A DNA stretch of 64,000 nt from Thiorhodovibrio winogradskyi (GCF_036208045.1 NZ_CP121472.1:2367531-2431530), one strand, 5' to 3'. Positions 28,514-38,156 are shown, numbered from the stretch's first letter. Numbers and translations are program-made. The notes: generated from the letters alone by a model not told the origin.

Positions 28514-29919
28514 GCCTGAAATCCCGGCTTGACCGGCTGCGCCAGCAGTCGGCACCGATGTCAGCGCCGTCAATGCCGGTCGACTCGCATCCGGTTGCGG
28601 CGGATTTGTTGGATTCGAACCCCATTGCCCCGGATCAGCTCGGTTTGGCGCACGACATCGCGTCCCAACAGCCCCAATCATCCGGTAGCCCCGCCAACAC
28701 GGACAGGCGTGAGCCCGGTCTAGCCGAACGCATCGCGCGACTGCGCCCGCGTGCGCTTCAACCGCCCATGCGCCGGGGCGACGAACGCGCCCTGGCCGAT
28801 ATCCTGGGCGCCGAACAGCTTGCCCCTGGACTCTTGCGTTTATCGCAACAACTGGACGCGACCCGACCCCATGGCCGTTTCGCGCCCGCGCTGGCAGCAG
28901 GCGGCGCCTCGGACCCACTCAGCGACCTGACCGACCTGGCGCCTGGCCCACCCGAAACCTGGTGCTTTCTGGACACCGAAACCAGTGGCCTGGCCGGCGG
29001 CACCGGCACCTGGGTGTTCCTGTTCGGCGCCGCGCGTTTGTCATCCGGGCCGGGCGAGAGCGGCCCGGACGTGACACTGGAACTAGAACAGTATCTGCTC
29101 ACCCGCTTGGACGCCGAAGCCCTGATGCTTGAACGGATCGCCGCGTCCCTGGCCGATGCCACATTGATGGTCAGCTACAACGGCAAATCCTTCGACATCC
29201 CACTGCTGGTGACTCGCTGCCGTCTGGCCGCCATGGGCGGTCCGCCCAGCATTCGCGACCTCGGCCAACAACTCGAACACCTCGCGCATCTCGACCTATT
29301 GCATCCGGTGCGCCGCGCCTATGCCCGGTGCTGGCCCGACTGCCGTCTGGCAAGCGTCGAATCCCGCCTGCTCGCCTTTGATCGCGGCCAGGATCTCCCC
29401 GGCAGCGAAGCCCCCGCCGCCTGGCTCGACTGGCTGCGCCACGGCGATCTGACACAACTGCCCGCCGTGGTCGAGCACAACCGCAAGGATCTGCTCTCCG
29501 TCGCCGCGCTCATGCCGGCCTTGGCCAGTGTTTACCGCCAACCGCTGAGCCATGGCGCCGACAGCGCTAGCGTGGCCGCGCACTGGATCAAGCGGGGCAA
29601 GATGGAACTGGCACGCGCGCTGCTGGAATCCAGTGTGAACGGCCAAGCCGCCGAGCCCGAGGCGATTAGACTGCTCGCACAACTGCATCGCCGTGATCGC
29701 AATTGGCCGCGCGCGGTGGAACTCTGGGAGAGGCTAGCGCGCGATAACCAGCCCGATGCGCTGGAGGCGCTGGCGAAGTTTCACGAACACATCGCCCGCG
29801 ACCCGCACCGCGCCCTCGACTATGCCAGCCGTTTGCCAGCCGACCCAGCCAGTGAGCACCGTCGCCAGCGTTTGCGCACGAAAGTGAAGGCTGCAAGCGA
29901 AAGCCAGCGGCTCCTATGA
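28510..29919 (+). CDS. mrfB: MrfB-type DEDDh exonuclease with C-terminal repeats
   Basis: 469 residues from ATG 28510, chosen because it overlaps the preceding stop as ATGA and begins MSLKSRLDRLRQ like family members; ATG 28483 is the alternative. The nuclease domain shows WCFLDTETSGLAGGTGTWVF near residue 153 (first two acidic residues), VSYNGKSFDIPLL near 218 and HNRKDLLSVAAL near 322 (last His and Asp). The helical C-terminal 120 residues look TPR-like. This is the YprB/MrfB plan, the nuclease partner of MrfA in excision of mitomycin C lesions in Bacillus. Extra low-complexity residues (about 12-70) lie before the domain. Confidence 0.85.
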   Translation: MSLKSRLDRLRQQSAPMSAPSMPVDSHPVAADLLDSNPIAPDQLGLAHDIASQQPQSSGSPANTDRREPGLAERIARLRPRALQPPMRRGDERALADILGAEQLAPGLLRLSQQLDATRPHGRFAPALAAGGASDPLSDLTDLAPGPPETWCFLDTETSGLAGGTGTWVFLFGAARLSSGPGESGPDVTLELEQYLLTRLDAEALMLERIAASLADATLMVSYNGKSFDIPLLVTRCRLAAMGGPPSIRDLGQQLEHLAHLDLLHPVRRAYARCWPDCRLASVESRLLAFDRGQDLPGSEAPAAWLDWLRHGDLTQLPAVVEHNRKDLLSVAALMPALASVYRQPLSHGADSASVAAHWIKRGKMELARALLESSVNGQAAEPEAIRLLAQLHRRDRNWPRAVELWERLARDNQPDALEALAKFHEHIARDPHRALDYASRLPADPASEHRRQRLRTKVKAASESQRLL

Positions 29920-29982
29920 CGCCACGCCCAGCGCATCGCCGCAAAATTCAGGGACGGATAAGAATGACCGACCGCGTTAAGC

Positions 29983-31224
29983 TCAGTCTCCCACGCGCAG
30001 CAAATTCCACGGTAGCGCCATCACATTCTCGGCAATCCAACGCGGCTCCTCGACCGCGCACAGCAGCGCGCCTGTGGCGATGGTCGCCCGCGGGTAAGCG
30101 CGGCGAAAGGCGTTGATGCCGGACGCCATGCGCCGGGTGGGCGCGGCGGTGAGCTTGAATGCAAAGGGATACAGCCAGTCGTCGTGCTCCAGAATCAGGT
30201 CGACTTCCGCGCCGCCGGCCGAGCGCCAGTGAAAGCAGGCCGGGCGCGCGGGCAGCGTCGCGGCCTGCTTGAGCATCTCCGCCGCCATGGCGGTCTCGAA
30301 CAAGGCGCCAAACAAGGGATGGCTCGGCAGCGCCTTGGGCGTCGAGAGCCGGGCGTGATGGCAGGCAAGGCCGGTGTCGGCGATATAGCCTTTTGGTCGG
30401 CCAGACACTCGTTTGGTCGCATTTCCCGAATACGCCGGGATTTCCGTCCATTGGTAGGTCGCGGTCATCATCGCCAGCCAGCGCCGCGCGCTTTGCCCAG
30501 CCAAGCCAATCTCGCGACCAAGCTGACTGTAGTTGATCTCCTGCGCGGTTAGCGCGCTCATCAGCCCGATGAAACGGCCGAACTGCTGCCAGTCCTCGAC
30601 CTCACCCTGCAAGCGCAGATCGCGCTCGACGTAGGTGCGATGGTAACCGAGCCAGAAATCCGGGATTGCCGCCGATTCAATCACCCGGGCGCGTGGCAGG
30701 GTGCCGCGCCAAAGCCACTCGGTCAAGGCGCCGGGGTAACGGGCACCTGCCCGCGCCTCGGCGAGGAAGTCATTCCTTCGCTCCAACCAGCGCGGCAGCC
30801 AGGCCCCTTGGGTGTCGGTGATTTCCAGCAGGGAGAAGCCGTGAAGGTCCAGAAAGGCCGCGCGACCGGCCAGGCTTTCGGTCAATTCGCGTAACATCTG
30901 CCACTGTTGCGAGCCGGTCAACAGATGCTGACCACACAAATCCGGCTGGCGATCAACATGCCGCTTGATGGCGCCGGCAAGCTCGGGCGCATATTGGATC
31001 TCATCAAGGATTGCGGGTGGCGGGTGGTTGCGCAGGAAAAGGTCGGGCTCGGCGCGCGCGTTCTCGATATCCAGGCTGGGATCGAAAACCACATAATCGA
31101 TATCAGGAAAACAGTGCCGCAACAGCGTGGTTTTACCGACCTGGCGGGCGCCGCCGACGATCACGACAGGAAAGCTGCGCGCGAGCAGGCGCAAGCGGTC
31201 GGTTTGTAGGCGCGGATGGTACAT
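29983..31224 (-). CDS. AAA-type ATPase with DUF4143
   Basis: About 413 residues from the ATG at 31224 (a TTG at 31260 is possible). The N-terminal ATPase domain has Walker A GGARQVGKTTLL and a Walker B-like PPAILDEIQYAPEL. The DUF4143 C-terminal part has GYHRTYVERDL and the nuclease-like HWRSAGGAEVDLILE. These proteins are common, often mobile-associated genes of unknown role. A decayed second copy lies at 38973-39285. Confidence 0.88.
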   Translation of the reverse strand: MYHPRLQTDRLRLLARSFPVVIVGGARQVGKTTLLRHCFPDIDYVVFDPSLDIENARAEPDLFLRNHPPPAILDEIQYAPELAGAIKRHVDRQPDLCGQHLLTGSQQWQMLRELTESLAGRAAFLDLHGFSLLEITDTQGAWLPRWLERRNDFLAEARAGARYPGALTEWLWRGTLPRARVIESAAIPDFWLGYHRTYVERDLRLQGEVEDWQQFGRFIGLMSALTAQEINYSQLGREIGLAGQSARRWLAMMTATYQWTEIPAYSGNATKRVSGRPKGYIADTGLACHHARLSTPKALPSHPLFGALFETAMAAEMLKQAATLPARPACFHWRSAGGAEVDLILEHDDWLYPFAFKLTAAPTRRMASGINAFRRAYPRATIATGALLCAVEEPRWIAENVMALPWNLLRVGD

Positions 31225-31304
31225 GCCTTGCAAATTAGTGATGTCATCGCCGATTTGCAAGGTTTTCTGCGATCTTGCTTGACTGCGCGCTTTCCCGTGA
31301 TCCC

Positions 31305-31500
31305 CTACAGCAACCCATCGAGCGGACTGCGCACCCCCTGGCCGCCGCGATTGAGCACATGGGTATAGATCATGGTCGTGGACACATCCGCATGCCCCAA
31401 CAACTCCTGCACGGTGCGAATGTCATAGCCTGATTCCAACAAATGGGTCGCGAACGAATGCCGCAGACAATGGCAGTTCACCCGCTTGGTAAGACCCGCG
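31305..31500 (-). pseudogene. intI: Integron integrase (IntI-type tyrosine recombinase), C-terminal fragment
   Basis: The minus-strand frame ending at the TAG complement at 31305-31307 reads [12 protein letters not shown], then [16 protein letters not shown], then [20 protein letters not shown]. It holds the catalytic HxxR pair, the second His (GHADV) and the nucleophile Tyr (MIYTH). The wording and the VLNRGG-GVRSPLD ending are those of integron integrases rather than XerC/D. The first 250 or so residues are gone; the frame meets an IS91-type transposase fragment at about 31500. The missing 5' end would face right, toward the attC-like sites, as in a normal integron. Confidence 0.75.
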
Positions 31501-31867
31501 CGCTCGGCTGCTGCGCTTCGATGGCAGCTCGGTCGAACTCAGCTATAAGGACTATGCCGACGGTAACCGGCGCAAGGTGATGACGCTCCGCGGCGAGGAG
31601 CTGCTGCGCCCGTTCCTGCTGCATGTGTTGCCTAAAGGCTTCATGCGCGTGCGCCATTTCGGCTTCCTTGCCAATCGCTGCCGGGCCAAACGACTGGTGG
31701 CGATCCGCGGCGCATTGGCGGCACCGCCACCCGCGCCCGCCCGAGCAAAGACCGAGCCCGCCACCTACGCCGGTCACCCCTGCCCGACGTGCCGCAAGGG
31801 ACACCTGCGCGTGTGTGCGCACCTCGCACCCGTGCGCCGCGATCCCGGGGGTAACGCGCGCCGCTGA
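31499..31867 (+). pseudogene. IS91-family (Y1-type) transposase, C-terminal fragment
   Basis: The plus frame reads [39 protein letters not shown] and FMRVRHFGFLANRCRAKRL, the C-terminal signature of IS91-type rolling-circle transposases, followed by a zinc-finger-like CPTCRKGHLRVC. The catalytic tyrosine part is missing. The left edge abuts the integrase fragment, so this insertion or a later deletion probably destroyed intI. Confidence 0.75.
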
Positions 31868-32273
31868 TCGCGACTCGGAACCACCAACCTTGTCAACTCG
31901 GACAGGCCGCCGCCGGCCTGTGGTCAACACTCGCCTCGTACTCGGAAAACCGCCTATACTGGGGGCGAAAGACACCTAAATTCATGCCCGTCGCAGCACG
32001 CATGCTCGACTTATGTCCCTCAGGCGTCCAGCACAGCCGACGTTTTGCGCCGCCCGGTTGCCGTCAGCCCCAGCAGCGAGGATACAATCCCCTCTTGTCG
32101 ACGCGGGTCGTGCCGAACTCAGGCACCGTGCAGGGAGCGGATTAGTCCAACAAACATTTATCCGTCGTGCGTGTCGAACTCAGTACTTCGACGGGACCGT
32201 CTGTGTGGCGCACGCCGGATAAAATGTTTTTTTTTAGGAAAGTCAAAAGATCCCAGATGCGTGGTAAATTGAA
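31868..32273. other. Region between IS91 remnant and first toxin-antitoxin pair
   Basis: About 400 bases without a supported gene. GC content falls sharply near 32220, marking the left edge of the AT-rich cassette-like DNA. Two short imperfect copies of a GAACTCAG-containing segment occur at about 32110 and 32170. An attI site would be expected near here but I could not identify one. Confidence 0.4.
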
Positions 32274-32501
32274 ATGGTTAATTATAAAGAATACATCACA
32301 ATTGAATCTGGAAAGCGGTCGGGAAAACCTTGTATTCGAGGTTTGAGGATTACTGTCTATGATATTTTAAATATGCTCGCAGATGGAATGACACATAAGG
32401 AAATCCTTGATGATTATCCAAAACTAAATGATGAAGATATTCTTGCTTGCCTTGCCTTCGCCGCAGAAAGAGAAAATACAATTAGAAGGCTAAGTGCATG
32501 A
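32274..32501 (+). CDS. DUF433 antitoxin-like protein
   Basis: 75 residues. The DUF433 core is visible: KPCIRGLRITVYDILNMLAD, then GMTHKEILDDYPKLNDEDI and LACLAFAAERE. DUF433 proteins have a winged-helix-like fold and act as the antitoxin of VapB45-like pairs. The gene overlaps the DUF5615 gene by four bases. Its base composition is far more AT-rich than the flanking core genes, consistent with import as a cassette. Confidence 0.88.
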   Translation: MVNYKEYITIESGKRSGKPCIRGLRITVYDILNMLADGMTHKEILDDYPKLNDEDILACLAFAAERENTIRRLSA

Positions 32502-32830
32502 AATTGTTATTTGATAACAATCTTTCTCACAAGCTAGCGCAGAAACTGGAAGACATTTTTCCTGGTTCGAGCCATGCAATGATCGAACATCTTGATGAAT
32601 CTAATGATCAAGAAATTTGGTTGTTTGCGAGAGATAACGATTTCACGATAGTAACAAAAGATTCTGACTTTAATGAAATAAGGTTATTAAAAGGCTTTCC
32701 TCCGAAGGTAATATGGCTGCGCATAGGAAATTGTCGTGTAAGCGACATAGAAAGAATAATCAGAGATAAATACATAATTTTGATAGAATTCCACAAAAAC
32801 ATAATCTCAGGAATTATTGAAGTTGATTAA
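32498..32830 (+). CDS. DUF5615 PIN-like toxin candidate
   Basis: 110 residues. It has the DUF5615 (Mut7-C/PIN-like) pattern: MKLLFDNNLSHKLAQKL at the start, then ARDNDFTIVTKDSDFNEI with the paired acidic residues of the PIN-like site, then PPKVIWLRIGNC. Such proteins are the proposed RNase toxins of DUF433-DUF5615 (VapBC45-like) pairs. The acidic residues are present, so it may be active. The gene is AT-rich and ends about 120 bases before an attC-like site. Confidence 0.88.
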   Translation: MKLLFDNNLSHKLAQKLEDIFPGSSHAMIEHLDESNDQEIWLFARDNDFTIVTKDSDFNEIRLLKGFPPKVIWLRIGNCRVSDIERIIRDKYIILIEFHKNIISGIIEVD

Positions 32831-32952
32831 TTAAAAAACAGGACAAACTAAGTAACTCAGAATAAAAGGTGAATCAAACGAGTTGAATCAAAAGTGAATC
32901 AAAAGGGTCAGGTTCGGTTAAATTTTCAAGTCCGCATCTATTCGGTGAATTG

Positions 32953-33025
32953 GCCTAACACGATGCTCCAGTTGAAGCCGGTTTCGCTCTCGCTTAATCT
33001 GCTCGGCTGAGATTGGCGTTTAGGC
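32953..33025 (+). repeat. attC-like integron recombination site 1
   Basis: The 5' box GCCTAAC (32953-32959) and a 3' box GCGTTTAGGC (ending 33025) flank an imperfect hairpin with CAGTTGAAGCCGG on the left, CTCGGCTGAG on the right and a TTTCGCTCTCGC loop region. The 3' box has one extra T relative to GTTRRRY. Layout, size (73 bases) and similarity to the sites at 33526 and 42248 support attC. It separates the DUF433/DUF5615 pair from the BrnT pair. Confidence 0.65.
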
Positions 33026-33044
33026 AATAAAATCAGAGTGACTG

Positions 33045-33525
<481 letters not shown>

Positions 33526-33531
<6 letters not shown>

Positions 33532-33597
33532 CGAGTTGCTTCAGCCGAAGCCGGCTTCGCTATCGCTCAACCGGCTCGGCTGAACATGGCGTCAGCT
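33526..33597 (+). repeat. attC-like integron recombination site 2
   Basis: Box GCCTAAC at 33526 is followed by arms TTCAGCCGAAGCCGG and CCGGCTCGGCTGAA. They pair perfectly except for a single unpaired base, like the extrahelical base that sets strand choice in attC sites. The 3' box GTCAGCT (33591-33597) differs from GTTRRRY. This is the best hairpin of the three. Confidence 0.75.
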
Positions 33598-33613
33598 GCA
33601 ACAATCGAAAGTG

Positions 33614-33923
33614 ATGAAGCCAACAATATACATCTAAACTAGCGATGTAATCTATTTGGTGGCTCGAACATCGAGAACTTAGTAATCGCTGCTCACCAAG
33701 CCTCGACCTCCGAGTTCTGGGAAAGCTCAGTGATTATGATGCATACATTTCAGACATCGTAATCCAAGAGGCATCAAAAGGTGACGAAACTCAGGCAACA
33801 CAGCGATGCAAAAAGATCGAAGAATTCCCAGTTCTGAGAATCGACGACGAGGTCAAAGAACTAGCCCGGCAACGTCTCGATCAAAAGATAATCCTGGACA
33901 AATACCCAGAGGATGCTCTGCAT
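33614..33923 (+). pseudogene. PIN-domain (VapC-like) toxin remnant
   Basis: From ATG 33614 the sequence encodes MKPTIYI then a TAA where GAA is expected (IETS motif). Fragments in other frames follow: NLVIAAHQASTSEFWES, then DYDAYISDIVIQEASKGDE, then VKELARQRLDQKII and KYPEDALH. At least one nonsense change and two frameshifts are needed to restore it, and the C-terminus is cut at about 33923. It lies directly after attC-like site 2, so it was probably the next cassette. Confidence 0.65.
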
Positions 33924-33988
33924 TTCGGGCTGGTTGAGGGCGGGAATCCGCAGTCGCAACCGGGCGGGCGCGGGCTGGAAGACAAGGG

Positions 33989-35197
33989 CTACTGACGCGC
34001 GCTCAGAATGGCGCCAATCTCGGCATCCGTCAGGACGATCGGGTTGGTCTTCATGCTCGACCCGCGACTGCAGGCTACGATTTGTGCGTGATCGGCTGGC
34101 GTCACGCCCAGGGCGCCCAGGCGCGGCAGCGCCAGGTCTTTCGTCCAGTCCTCGAGCAGCGCGACCAGTGAGTCGGCGGCGGCTGCATCGGCGCCGGGAT
34201 CATGGCCCACCAATGCCTCCTCATGTGGCTCCGCGCTCAGCAGGCGGCCAAGGCGGGCGTATTTCGCGAGCACCGGATGCGCGGGTTCGCGCTCGCGCAA
34301 GGCCTGGAGATTGACCCGGGTGGCGGCGGCGACCAGGGTGCCGCACACCACGCCATGGGGAATCGGGAACAGGGCGCCCAAGGGCGAGGCCAGGCCATGC
34401 ACACTGCCAAGCCCGGTCTGAGCCAGCACCACGCCCGAGAGCAGCGCGGCATAGGCCATGTTGGCGCGCGCCGCGGCGTCGCCCGGATCGCGCGCCAGCG
34501 GCGGCAGCCCGTCGCGCACGCGGCGCAGCCCGTCGAGCGCCAAAGCATCGCACAGCGGATTGGCGCGCGCCGAGACATAGGCTTCAAGCAATTGGGTCAG
34601 GGCATCCATGCCATTGCCGGCAATCACCGCCGGCGGGCAGGTGGCGAGAAAGTCCGGATCGACCACCGCCGCCGCGGCCACCAGCTGCTCGTCGCGGAAG
34701 GATTTCTTATAGCCATTCGGTCCCCGCACGCTCAGTACCGCGTTCTTGGTCGCCTCCGAGCCGGTGCCGGCGGTGGTGGGCACCGCGATCAGCGGCAGCG
34801 CCGGGCCGCGATAGGGTAATTCGGGGCCGACGCCTTCGAGATAATCCAGGACCGAGCCGCCACCCGGCAGCAGACCGGCTATGGCTTTGCCGGCGTCGAG
34901 CGCGCTGCCGCCGCCGATGGCGATGACCACCTCAATGCCGGCGTCGCGCCAGGCGCGCACGCTGTCATCGATCAGCCTCGGCGAGGGTTCGCCGATGATC
35001 CGGCACTGGCTGAGTAATACGCCGGCATCGGCGAAGCCTTGCGCGAGGTCGGGCCAGAAGGGACCATCGATCAAGGATGCGCCGCCGCTGACTAGCAGTG
35101 CGCGCTGTCCGAACCGACGCACCAGTGCCGGCAGCTTGGCGCGCGCGCCGGCGCCGAATTCAATACTGGGTAAACGGGCGATGCTAAAAGGGGTCAT
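33989..35197 (-). CDS. Iron-containing alcohol dehydrogenase
   Basis: 402 residues, full length for group III alcohol dehydrogenases. The NAD-binding motif GGGSALDAGKAI and the loop PTTAGTGSEATKNAVL are present. The metal ligands lie in NGMDALTQLLEAYVS (Asp) and SVHGLASPLGALFPIPHG (His residues). The substrate cannot be told from sequence. It is high-GC like the core genome and oriented against the cassettes, so it is not obviously a cassette gene. Confidence 0.9.
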   Translation of the reverse strand: MTPFSIARLPSIEFGAGARAKLPALVRRFGQRALLVSGGASLIDGPFWPDLAQGFADAGVLLSQCRIIGEPSPRLIDDSVRAWRDAGIEVVIAIGGGSALDAGKAIAGLLPGGGSVLDYLEGVGPELPYRGPALPLIAVPTTAGTGSEATKNAVLSVRGPNGYKKSFRDEQLVAAAAVVDPDFLATCPPAVIAGNGMDALTQLLEAYVSARANPLCDALALDGLRRVRDGLPPLARDPGDAAARANMAYAALLSGVVLAQTGLGSVHGLASPLGALFPIPHGVVCGTLVAAATRVNLQALREREPAHPVLAKYARLGRLLSAEPHEEALVGHDPGADAAAADSLVALLEDWTKDLALPRLGALGVTPADHAQIVACSRGSSMKTNPIVLTDAEIGAILSARQ

Positions 35198-35253
35198 TTA
35201 GAATGCCTTGGTGAGAAAGCCGCCGGCATGGATGGTCGCCGCGCCACGATGGC

Positions 35254-36252
35254 CTAGTGTCCGCGGCAAAGCGGCAGCGAAGCGGGCGGGGATTTAGGCT
35301 GCTTGCGCTGGTAGCGCGCCAGTACCGGCTCGAGTCCTTGCCTTGGCCAAAACCGGGGTGTGCCGATCTCCTTCAGACAGGATGCATTCCAATAGAGTCC
35401 CAACCGAGACAAGGATTGGCCGGCCGCGACCGCTCGCGCGACGGCCTCGATATCGGCGGCCTCGGGATAGATGTACAAGGTGGTCGGCTGCTTTTGCGTG
35501 ATATTGACGATCTCGCGCGCGCCCTGGGGTGACCAGCTGGTGCAGCCGCTGCTGCGGCCCGAGGAGTAGTCCACCAGCTCTCCGAGCGGAACATAACCGC
35601 TTGCATTGGCATGGGGGCTGCTCGGGTCGCGCAACAGGCAGGCGCCCTTGATCAAGACCGCCGCATGTCCCCCGATGGCGCGCTGCTCGGCGTTCGCGGT
35701 TTCGCCTTCGCCCGCGAAAGGAATGAAGGGACGCACCAGCGCCGCCTTCCGCCCCGAGGAAGCCTGGTAATACCCTTTAAAGGAGCTTCTTGTCTCATCG
35801 GTCACATAGACCCCTCCGGCGGTCAGCCTGGAGCCCAAGGCGTTGCTAAAATGCTTCGCGCAGCGTTTGCCGTTTCTGAAATCCGCCATGCCGTCGATGG
35901 CGCGACCGCCGCCGTGACCCGAGGAGATGGCGCGAAATGACCGCTGGGACTCGCAGATAATATAAAAGCGCCGCCCCTCTCCGCCATTATCCGATCCGTG
36001 TGGCCGGGTCGCGTCCATCGCGAAGTAACAGGGATTGCGCACGGCCCCGGCGGCTATTTTGCGCTGATAGAGTGTGCGCGCCCGCTGCAAGACCAAGGGT
36101 GCGATTTCATCCTCGCCCTCACCGACATGGGCCCGCAGCCAGCCAGGGAGATCCCCGGACTGCCCCGCGGTGAAGGATTGCGCCGACGCCGGCAAGGCGA
36201 AAACCCCGATCAAGAGGTTTACAAGAATGATAAAGCCAGTTCTGCCGTGCAT
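35254..36252 (-). CDS. Putative YkuD_2-type L,D-transpeptidase-like secreted protein
   Basis: 332 residues with a signal peptide (about 1-24, cleavage near ASA-QS). The central part has HGGGRAIDGMADF, then FSNALGSRLTAGGVYVTDE and the Cys motif SSGRSSGCTSWSP. These match murein L,D-transpeptidase catalytic-domain proteins of the YkuD_2 group, with Cys in GCTSW as proposed nucleophile and His in GGHAAVLI. It would act in the periplasm on peptidoglycan. Other members of this group have no proven activity. It lies 56 bases upstream of the alcohol dehydrogenase start, in the same direction. Confidence 0.65.
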   Translation of the reverse strand: MHGRTGFIILVNLLIGVFALPASAQSFTAGQSGDLPGWLRAHVGEGEDEIAPLVLQRARTLYQRKIAAGAVRNPCYFAMDATRPHGSDNGGEGRRFYIICESQRSFRAISSGHGGGRAIDGMADFRNGKRCAKHFSNALGSRLTAGGVYVTDETRSSFKGYYQASSGRKAALVRPFIPFAGEGETANAEQRAIGGHAAVLIKGACLLRDPSSPHANASGYVPLGELVDYSSGRSSGCTSWSPQGAREIVNITQKQPTTLYIYPEAADIEAVARAVAAGQSLSRLGLYWNASCLKEIGTPRFWPRQGLEPVLARYQRKQPKSPPASLPLCRGH

Positions 36253-36736
36253 TGATCAATCCTCCTGCCACCAAATGTTGCAATCTGTCCTGGCTTTGGT
36301 CCGGGTTTGAGGCTGCCGCCTGGCGCTGGCGGCTCAGTCTTTCCGACCACTGCCACGGCTCATCTCCCGCGTCCCTTAAGGTGCCGAAAAAAACTCCGCG
36401 AGTCGCTTGCGCCAACGGGCGTCGGTTAAGGAATAACACGGGGTTTAGGATAGCATTTCCGGGTCTGAATGGGATTGTGGACTGTTTTGGGCCTGGTGAC
36501 GGGCGCGGAGAAGCCGTGAATCCTTCCCCAATCTCCAACCCGGTGCTTCCCGGTAGCGTCCTGCCGCCGAGATCCTCGCGCCCGTCGCCCGGCCGAAAAC
36601 GAGAGATCAGTCGTGACCGCTGGCAATCGGGTGGCTGGTGTTGGCCGCTGCTGGTTAGCGGATTGCAAGCTGGTGAGTCGGGCTAATGGGACCCCAACCG
36701 CTTGGGTCAGCGCAAGCACTCTGTGCCGGACGAAAA
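36253..36736. other. Intergenic stretch, no gene recognised
   Basis: About 480 bases between the secreted protein start and the terminator of the PEP-CTERM gene. Short frames on both strands lack ribosome sites and family resemblance. Confidence 0.45.
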
Positions 36737-36764
36737 AGCCCCCGAGGCGTGAGCCTCGGGGGCT
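36731..36764 (-). terminator. Rho-independent terminator of the PEP-CTERM gene
   Basis: A perfect 12-base stem (AGCCCCCGAGGC / GCCTCGGGGGCT, 36737-36764) with a four-base loop is followed on the minus strand by a T-tract. It lies about 105 bases beyond the stop of the gene ending at 36870. Confidence 0.85.
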
Positions 36765-36869
36765 GGATGTTGAAAGCCAGGGACCAGGCGAAATGAGCTA
36801 GGTTATCGGGAGTTCCGGCATGGTTGGCCCAAAAAACAATTCGAGCCAGGCACCTTTAATTCCTTTAAT

Positions 36870-37775
36870 TTAGGATTTCTTGCGGAGCGAGTAGCCAAGT
36901 CCTGCTAGCCCAAGGCCGATTAGAGTGAGGGTGGGTGGCACTGGCACCGCGCTGGAACTCGAGGACTGAGTGAAGTTATCGAAGTAAACCCCGTTATCCG
37001 CGACGTTATTGCAGGTGCCGAGAGAACTACAAGCCGTTGGGACGCGAAAAATCACACTATCCACTGGTGCCAACGCTGGCTGAGGTGTACCAGCAGTACT
37101 GTAATACTGCTCCCAACTAGTGCTCGTCGTAGACGCTCCATTAAGGGTTAAGGTGACAACATCGTTACTGGGTCCATCGTTGAAAATCATTGACACCGAT
37201 AAGTTGTGCCACACATTTCGATCAAGGCCCGTGCCCAGTGTCAAAAAATTGAATCCGCTGTTGACCTCCCACCAGCCGACCCGAAAACCGTCGGTACCGC
37301 CATCTTGGATACGAACTATACCCTGCCGCGACGCAGTCCCCCCCTCGAAAGGGGTGACGTCGATTTGCAGACCGTCCTGCTCACCGTCGAACGCAGACAT
37401 AAAATCGAAGGAAAAATTGAAGGTGTCGATTGTGTCACCGGTGAGAGACGATTCGCCAGCGGCGTCAATGGTTGGCGTCGCGGGGTGCGTAAAATCATAG
37501 TTACCGCTGGTACCGATACCGTTGGAAATCCTAAACACTTGGTTGCCTGACGAAAGCTCGACGATTTCAGCATCGACGGTCCCGCCGACGGTCCCGCTAG
37601 TTCCATTGCCCCGCCAACCATCAACCGCGCCAACGAGAGGGGCCGTAGTCGTGTTGCTACCGAGCGCAAAATTCTCGAAATCGGTGCTATAAGTGGCTCC
37701 TGCATAAGCACCTTGCACACCGAAAAGCCCACTGGCCGATAGAAGCGAAGCAATAGGTAGCACCAATCGTTTCAT
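36870..37775 (-). CDS. PEP-CTERM-sorted exported protein
   Basis: 301 residues from the ATG at 37775, with AAGGAG ahead. Signal peptide (about 1-26, cleavage near AYA-GA). The mature domain is beta-rich and rich in Gly/Thr/Ser. The C-terminus has the tripartite sorting tag: VPVPPTLTL, a hydrophobic helix and RKKS. Such proteins are processed by exosortase and go to the outer surface or exopolysaccharide matrix. No exosortase is in the window. The middle (SFDFMSAFDGEQDGLQIDV) may be a lectin/glucanase-like fold, but this is a guess. Confidence 0.85.
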   Translation of the reverse strand: MKRLVLPIASLLSASGLFGVQGAYAGATYSTDFENFALGSNTTTAPLVGAVDGWRGNGTSGTVGGTVDAEIVELSSGNQVFRISNGIGTSGNYDFTHPATPTIDAAGESSLTGDTIDTFNFSFDFMSAFDGEQDGLQIDVTPFEGGTASRQGIVRIQDGGTDGFRVGWWEVNSGFNFLTLGTGLDRNVWHNLSVSMIFNDGPSNDVVTLTLNGASTTSTSWEQYYSTAGTPQPALAPVDSVIFRVPTACSSLGTCNNVADNGVYFDNFTQSSSSSAVPVPPTLTLIGLGLAGLGYSLRKKS

Positions 37776-37800
37776 TTGAGTAACTCCTTGAACATACATG

Positions 37801-37955
37801 AGGAAAAACCGGGCCATACCACCCTTAATGCTTAACGCTGACACCCTGGGGTCAGAGCGAAAAATGGTAAGTCCGGAGAAAAAACCGGGACAGACCACCT
37901 TTAGGGCTCAGCTCTGAAACGGTGGGCTACAGAGTGAAAAAAATGGTAAGTCCGG
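37801..37955. repeat. Tandem pair of about 77-base leader repeats
   Basis: Copy 1 (37801-37876) and copy 2 (37877-37955) both start AAAAACCGGG, share ACCACC and end in AAAATGGTAAGTCCGG, with moderate divergence between. They lie just upstream of the PEP-CTERM gene, within its probable leader. Confidence 0.75.
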
Positions 37956-38156
37956 AAGTTGGAACTTGAGATGGTTGCGCAGGGTGATTCTTTAGCTACT
38001 TCAGTTCGGTCGGTGCGGAAGGTCAGAGCGCTCATATCACATTGGCCTCCCCGCGCAGTGCACCTCGCCATTTTTATGAGCAAATGTTAGGCCAAAATAA
38101 AATTTATAATAATGACAGTTGCTTGGAGGTTTAGACAAATTGTGCCCGGCTAGAGT

